64,000 nt of DNA from Isoetes taiwanensis. Its lineage: Eukaryota > Streptophyta > Lycopodiopsida > Isoetales > Isoetaceae. Positions 58,930-64,000 of the stretch are shown here, in pieces. The stretch lies in contig JAJEKV010000156.1 of the NCBI GenBank assembly GCA_021234155.1, positions 744,001 through 808,000 of the forward strand, written 5' to 3'. The notes under the pieces were generated by a model. That model worked only from the letters and a program-made list of their open reading frames with translations. It searched no databases and had not been told where the DNA came from. Each line of letters starts with the position of its first letter. Position 1 is the first letter of the stretch. The translations under genes and the position numbers were made by a program.

Positions 58930-60897
58930 CTTCTCCATGTGTCGTTTTGTTGCAACCTCACACTATTTAATACCTAAGCTCATGATTTAGGAATCCAGTG
59001 TGTGAAATTGTGAAAGAAATGTCCCGGATTGCACACAAGGATTGATGGAGTGGGGCAGGGTTTGTCTTGCTTGGTGATATGATCCGGCGTATTGGAAGAG
59101 CGAGGGTAAATGCTGCCTTCGAGCTCAACCCACGGGACTCCGTCATTGCGTAGCCGGCGAGGCGGGGCTCAAAGCTTCGGCTCAACCACGGACTCTAAAT
59201 CATTGCCTTCGACAGGGCAGGCTCAAAACTCGACCCATAACTATTGAGCAACAAAAGTAGCTTTACTTTGCTTGAAACTTCCATGTATTTAGCAATCTTC
59301 TTCAAATTTATAATGTCCGAGTTCTTCGCCGTGCGAAACAAAATTGACATACCAAGCAATTCCACGGTTTCTAAGTTCTTTGGCGGCCCGATTTGGATGG
59401 TATCGCGGCCCGAGCTTTACCAGGCGGGCCCCAATGGTGCCCTTCTCCACGGCCTCTTCAACGAGGCATTACGAAAGGCTTTACTTTTCGGTAAGTTGGC
59501 GCGCCGCCACAAAGCGAGGGACCCCCGGCGGAAGCCAACTATACGTACCGTATGGTGGTGCGGCGTCTTTACCTTAAGTTGCTTCTTAGAGACCATGGCG
59601 GCGATTGACACTTTAGACCACACAGGATGCTTTGGGGCCGCGCCACGCCCCAATTCGACGCCTTGAGAACTTGCGCCCGAACAAGGAATGCTTCTTCCGG
59701 TCCCATCATCCGGCACCCACGCCTTCCCTCATTCACTTACAGGGGCGTGGTGCGTGCTTCCGATCTTATAAGTGTCGGGCGTGAGTTTTCTACTACCACC
59801 TTTGGGGACATCCATCGGGTTCACAGATCGCTGCGGTACAGAAGCCACAGTATGCAATGCAAACAACGATCCTGAAACATGTACATGGGGTCACGTTTTA
59901 CTTATTCAGGGCCTTGGTTTGAACCGGTCCTCCTCTATGGGGGCGAGAAACGGGGGCGGTGATATCCCACTACACTTGGAGCAGCGATCTAAGCGGTCTG
60001 AAGGCCTTCTTGGCGAAGACGCTGGGAATTAAACCTGGTCCCCATGTCGGATCTTTATGGGAGCGAGGCTTCAGCTCCATTCTGAGAGGCTGCGTTGGAG
60101 CGTCACATTATTTACTTCCGGAAGAAGGTGGTGGCTATGGATGAGCGGCTGCTAACCTTGCTTTGGCGGTGGCGTGGGCGCGGCGGCTCAAAGCGCGATG
60201 GAAAGACAAGCAAGCCCGGTGGTTCTCGCTATGGAATATGCGAACTTCTGAGATGTGGACGGTGCATACAGAAGGAGCAGCTGCCTTAGGCGATGCGGTG
60301 CGCGCTGCGTAAGCTTTAGGGTCGCGAGCCGCTGTCCACATATCAGGTAACAAATGCTCCAGCGGCGGAGTTAATCCCATGCTACAGGCCCACACCGCAT
60401 GCACCCATCTACCCATAGCCTTGGGAGTGATTGCTTTATTCATACGAGGTGCACACCACCTCACTTATTGAGACGGGGAGATGGATTGGGGGCCGTAGGG
60501 GCAGTCGCTCCAATCATCCTTGACCATTGAAGGATGAAAGTCCATACCCTCGAGCACATGCCGTGTCTGGCATGTCGGTACGGTATGCACCGATTCGTAC
60601 ATCGAGGCCTTACGCAGGCCTCTTTGAGAACCTGCGGCCTCGCGGAAACTGTTGGGATAAAGTACCTCCGGGAGGTAATGGATCGCGGACTGATTATGCC
60701 TGTCAGGCAGTGCGCCTCGAAATAGCGCCGGTGCCTCTGGCATACGTTAACCGGCATCCTTATTACTCTTAAGTTTTCCGAAAACCCTTGAGTGAGGGGC
60801 GCAATCTGGTAGTAATAACCACTCTCTCTTTGTACTTGGGTCCACCGGTGATTGGTCTCGAGTGAACTGATAAAATCATATTCTATTACATTCTATA
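58930..60897 (+). mobile_element. Decayed LINE, copy 2 of the 26.4-kb family
   Basis: An endonuclease remnant appears first (VKEMSRIAHKD then GFVLLGDMIRRIGRAR, about 58998-59100; family GFVLLGDFNARIG), then RT pieces (LFNEALRKALLFGKLARRHK, about 59448). The thumb region follows (TWSSDLSGLKAFLAKTLGIK, about 59970; ERHIIYFRKKV, about 60096, matching DRHIVYFQKMV of copy 1 at 27893). The 3' end has GTGATTGGTCTCGAGTG, CTGATAAAATCA and TATTC pentamers at 60866-60897. Much of RT, including YADD, is deleted or unrecognisable. Confidence 0.75.
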
Positions 60898-63800
60898 TGT
60901 TTCTAAGGATCAGGTGATTCCCACGCTAATAAATATCTAGGCCAATGTTGTTAAAATCATTTTTACATTTTTAAGTACCTCTATATAAAAAATCCTCACG
61001 TTTTACCTGTGGATTTTTATAATTTTGTATGTAAAATAATAAAAATAAACAAATTGCACATTCTTTGAGCACTTTTGCTCGGTTTATGTTTTGCTCTTGT
61101 TAAATGCATTTTTGTTTACAAATTCTGAGCGTATAGCATACCCAACAAGTAAATGAAGCTTATCTTTGCTATTAGAAACACTAGTAAGTTCAAACACAAA
61201 AGATATCCTGCGCGGTTTACCCATGCACCTCTTAAGAAAGTTGAGAAAAATATTATTATTATAGAAGTTAAAATTTAAAATTTTAAAGCTGCTAAAAGAT
61301 GAATATGTTCAAGAATATCAAATATTTAGATAAAAAAAACCACTGATCTAAGGATTTTAAAAGATTTCTAAGGATTTTCGAAGTTTGAAAGATTTTAAAG
61401 ATTTTTAGCATTATTTTATATAATCGTTTTAAAGATTTTTCAAAAATTTAAATCTTCAAAAAATCTTAAAAGCGTTTTTTCATGATGCAGTTTTTGACAT
61501 ATAACAACATTGAACCACTTGCATTTTGATCTAACCCCTTTTTTCCTCAGGCGCGTGGGTTTTCTTTCGAATTGTGGCAAACAATTTACCAAAGACTTCC
61601 TACTATTGGGTTCTGGCAGATAGGTGCCACTCTATTTATTTACCCGCGGGGAGGCCTTCATGAGCGGTGACGTTAAACATTTGGTGTATGCTTTCAGTGT
61701 CACATTGGCCCGACCCATTTAATCATTTCAGTAGAAAGGCCCTCGGCATCTATGAAACTCCCATTGGCTAGTCATTATACCCTCTTCTATCTCCTTTTCA
61801 TGAATATTCCGCTGCCACATTTCCTCTGGCATCCTCCCATCTTGCCCTTATGGTAATCTGATTTAATTGAGATCTTCAATTAACAATTAGAGTCCTTAAG
61901 ATTTTGTAGATTTGCCCTGGCACTGATTCCCTGAAACTTTCAGTCTTTACCAATCATATTCTTCACAAATGCACCTGTTTGTCTTCTTCATATTTCGCCT
62001 TTTTTCATCTACTTAGTTTTCCTGCAATAAATTTTCATTACTTATTTACCGTACTTTTGTACTGTTTCACTTAAACCTCCGACTCTTACATTCCTTGTCA
62101 TACCATTTATTGCATGGCCTTGGCCTTTCTATGAGATCTGAAACATTCTTCCACACTTTTAATCAACAAAGGAGGTGTGGTGTTTGAATCTCTTTGCTTT
62201 AGTGGGCCATTCTATCTTGTTGATTTTCTCCTCATAAATTTTAGCATATTATTTAGCTTTATTGTAGTCGAAAGAATCACGGGTTGACATCATACATTTA
62301 CACTCTTGTAATGACATGTTTAATTTGAGATGAAAAAATCAATGGTAAGTGGTCGGATCTGAACAATCTTGTACTAAAATCTATTATCGACTTCACTGTC
62401 ACACATATACTCTGCTGCAAGCAAATAATCTACTTATTTGGATCCCTTGTCTTGTGAGCCCCTCTAGATGTAAACTACGATAATGGATATTTGGATATAC
62501 CATTTATAGATCAAAAACCTAGGCCCATACACGTATTTAATAGTAAGCTACCTTGTGCTTAACATATTCATAGTCCATCTTGGTTTCTGTCCAACACGTA
62601 GTATCTCATCATTGCTTAAAGGTATCTAATCATGGGATCCTTGGATTCCGCAATCTCTGAGAAAATACTTATAGCGAGGACTACCCTTCCATTAAATCTC
62701 CTATCTTTTAGCTTTAAAGCTAATGGCATTAATGTTTTTATTGTTCTGGTAATGAAAAGGGTCTTGCGGGAGGCCTGGCGGCTTTGGCCTGAGACACGGC
62801 CCTGGCTATGAGAATGGAGGATGAACATGGCTGGACTCTGTATACATGTTACGATGTATATGAGGATCAAGAAGATGAGAACCACCTCTTCGAGGTGGCA
62901 TGGGCGGTGGACTCAGGTGCCATTTGAGATTTGGCTTGATATGCCTAATCTAAATACCATGAGCTCCGGACTTTTTCCACCAGGAACCCATCAAATTGGT
63001 AGCATCTACCTTCTCCTTTAGGAAATTTGGAAGGTCCCTAATCTTAAAGAGAAATTATATGGCCTCAAGCTATCATCCGAGCAAACCCAAATATGATATT
63101 AGCTGGATTGAGAAGACTTTTGACACTCATAATTGAGCTCTATCTATCCTTTTCTAACTTTACTTTGAATTTTTAGGGTGCATTAAATCTTTGGTAAAAG
63201 AAATAGGAAGGATCGACCTTCATTCTAATCTTGTGGTAACTACTTCGAGTTCGAGGTGAGATCAACAATACATGAAGATGGATGCCCACGTAGTACGTAC
63301 GTAACGACATGATGCAAAAAGGGATATCTTATGCGGGCTAAGGATAAAGAAAAGGAAAGATTTAATCAGGGGAAAACTCATATATTGCAAATTCTTGAAT
63401 ACGTCTATTCATATTAATGGGAGAAAAGATCATCTTTGAGGCGAGCCAAGAAAAGAAAATTTCACGAATGATCTAATAAGCTCTACGTTTCGGTCCACAA
63501 AAACTTCGATTTTCATGACTTAATTCCTTTTTTGATGTTTTAGGCCTATGATAGGCCTTAAAATTACTCTATATGTTGAAGGGTCTACGTAACCAACCCT
63601 ACCCAAATTGGACACTTTTGTAAGCATATGTATATATATATACAGAAGTTTTTGTCTTGTATCCCGATGGGATAAAAATAAAATGGAATGAAAAGGAGGT
63701 TGATAATGCAGTCAAGTATGCTGATACATTGGGAGTATAATTTCCCAAGATTCTATAAGGTTCTAAATTCACACCAAGAATTTAAAACTACCCAATAATC

Positions 63801-64000
63801 TAGAGATTCTATAAGATTCTCACGAGGTTTTCTAGGAATGTATTAAGATTACCCAGATACTGAAGTATTCCTTAATATTATAGATTGTAGAAGATGCTAC
63901 GAAGATGTTTACCACCCTCGACTTATTTAGCGGGCATAAGTTGGGAGCATGTGAGAACAAGGGTCATACTTACGAATGTTGGCCTTCACAGGGCATTGTG
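60898..64000. other. Unassigned AT-rich intergenic sequence
   Basis: No gene or element is recognised. Minor features: A/T-rich AAGATTTTAAAGATTTT repeats at 61340-61470, a TATATA run near 63631-63642, and AGATTCTATAAGRTTCT repeats at 63750-63820. The 62616-62885 minus frame has no family motif. Confidence 0.4.

Noticed and set aside
62616-62885. 89-codon minus-strand frame
   Set aside because: No recognisable motif and typical of chance frames in this AT-rich region.

Overview
This is nuclear DNA from a land plant with a large, transposon-rich genome. The evidence is a four-exon alternative oxidase gene with the standard plant exon sizes, GT-AG introns, a plant Ty1/copia element, a plant-type Ty3/gypsy element of about 11 kb, plant L1-type LINE pieces, and remnants of plant-specific gene families (auxin response factor, LHT amino-acid transporter, serine decarboxylase). 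Gene density is very low and most of the window is repeat or decayed sequence. I cannot name the species; a fern, lycophyte or gymnosperm is a guess from repeat content only.

Layout. 1-2000: no recognised gene, but a ~0.5 kb foldback element lies just upstream of the only intact gene. 2233-3891: alternative oxidase (AOX), plus strand, four exons, all catalytic residues present. 5025-9776: a complete but broken Ty1/copia element (210-bp LTRs, 5-bp duplication AAAAC), itself hit by a ~70-bp LINE end. 10460-12590: LINE-tail microsatellite and pieces resembling an auxin response factor. 13890-16800: plant L1-type LINE with ORF1 and endonuclease but no reverse transcriptase. 17860-21775: tandem array of a dead serine-decarboxylase gene fragment (minus strand). 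22235-22603: two exons resembling a DHH-family phosphoesterase. 25262-30640: a ~1.6-kb tandem duplication; one copy carries a 2.3-kb LINE and the other a 180-bp palindromic MITE. 32685-43595: complete Ty3/gypsy element on the minus strand, LTRs of ~2.33 kb, 5-bp duplication CCAGC, tRNA-Gln-like primer site and two RNase H domains. 44-48 kb: simple and palindromic repeats. 49.0-50.2 kb: LHT-type transporter pseudogene. 54.2-54.8 kb: terminal-inverted-repeat element related to one at 45.4 kb. 58.9-60.9 kb: a second LINE of the family seen at 26.4-28.8 kb. The rest is unassigned AT-rich sequence.

Nothing here forms a pathway or operon. Only AOX looks like a working gene; it acts alone in the mitochondrial inner membrane. 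The more unusual material is in the repeats: the decarboxylase-exon array, the LINE family whose conserved 3' end seeds pentanucleotide microsatellites at five sites, the duplication whose two copies serve as empty sites for each other's insertions, and a gypsy element with an extra RNase H placed before its reverse transcriptase. All homology calls were made by eye from remembered family motifs, without any database search.
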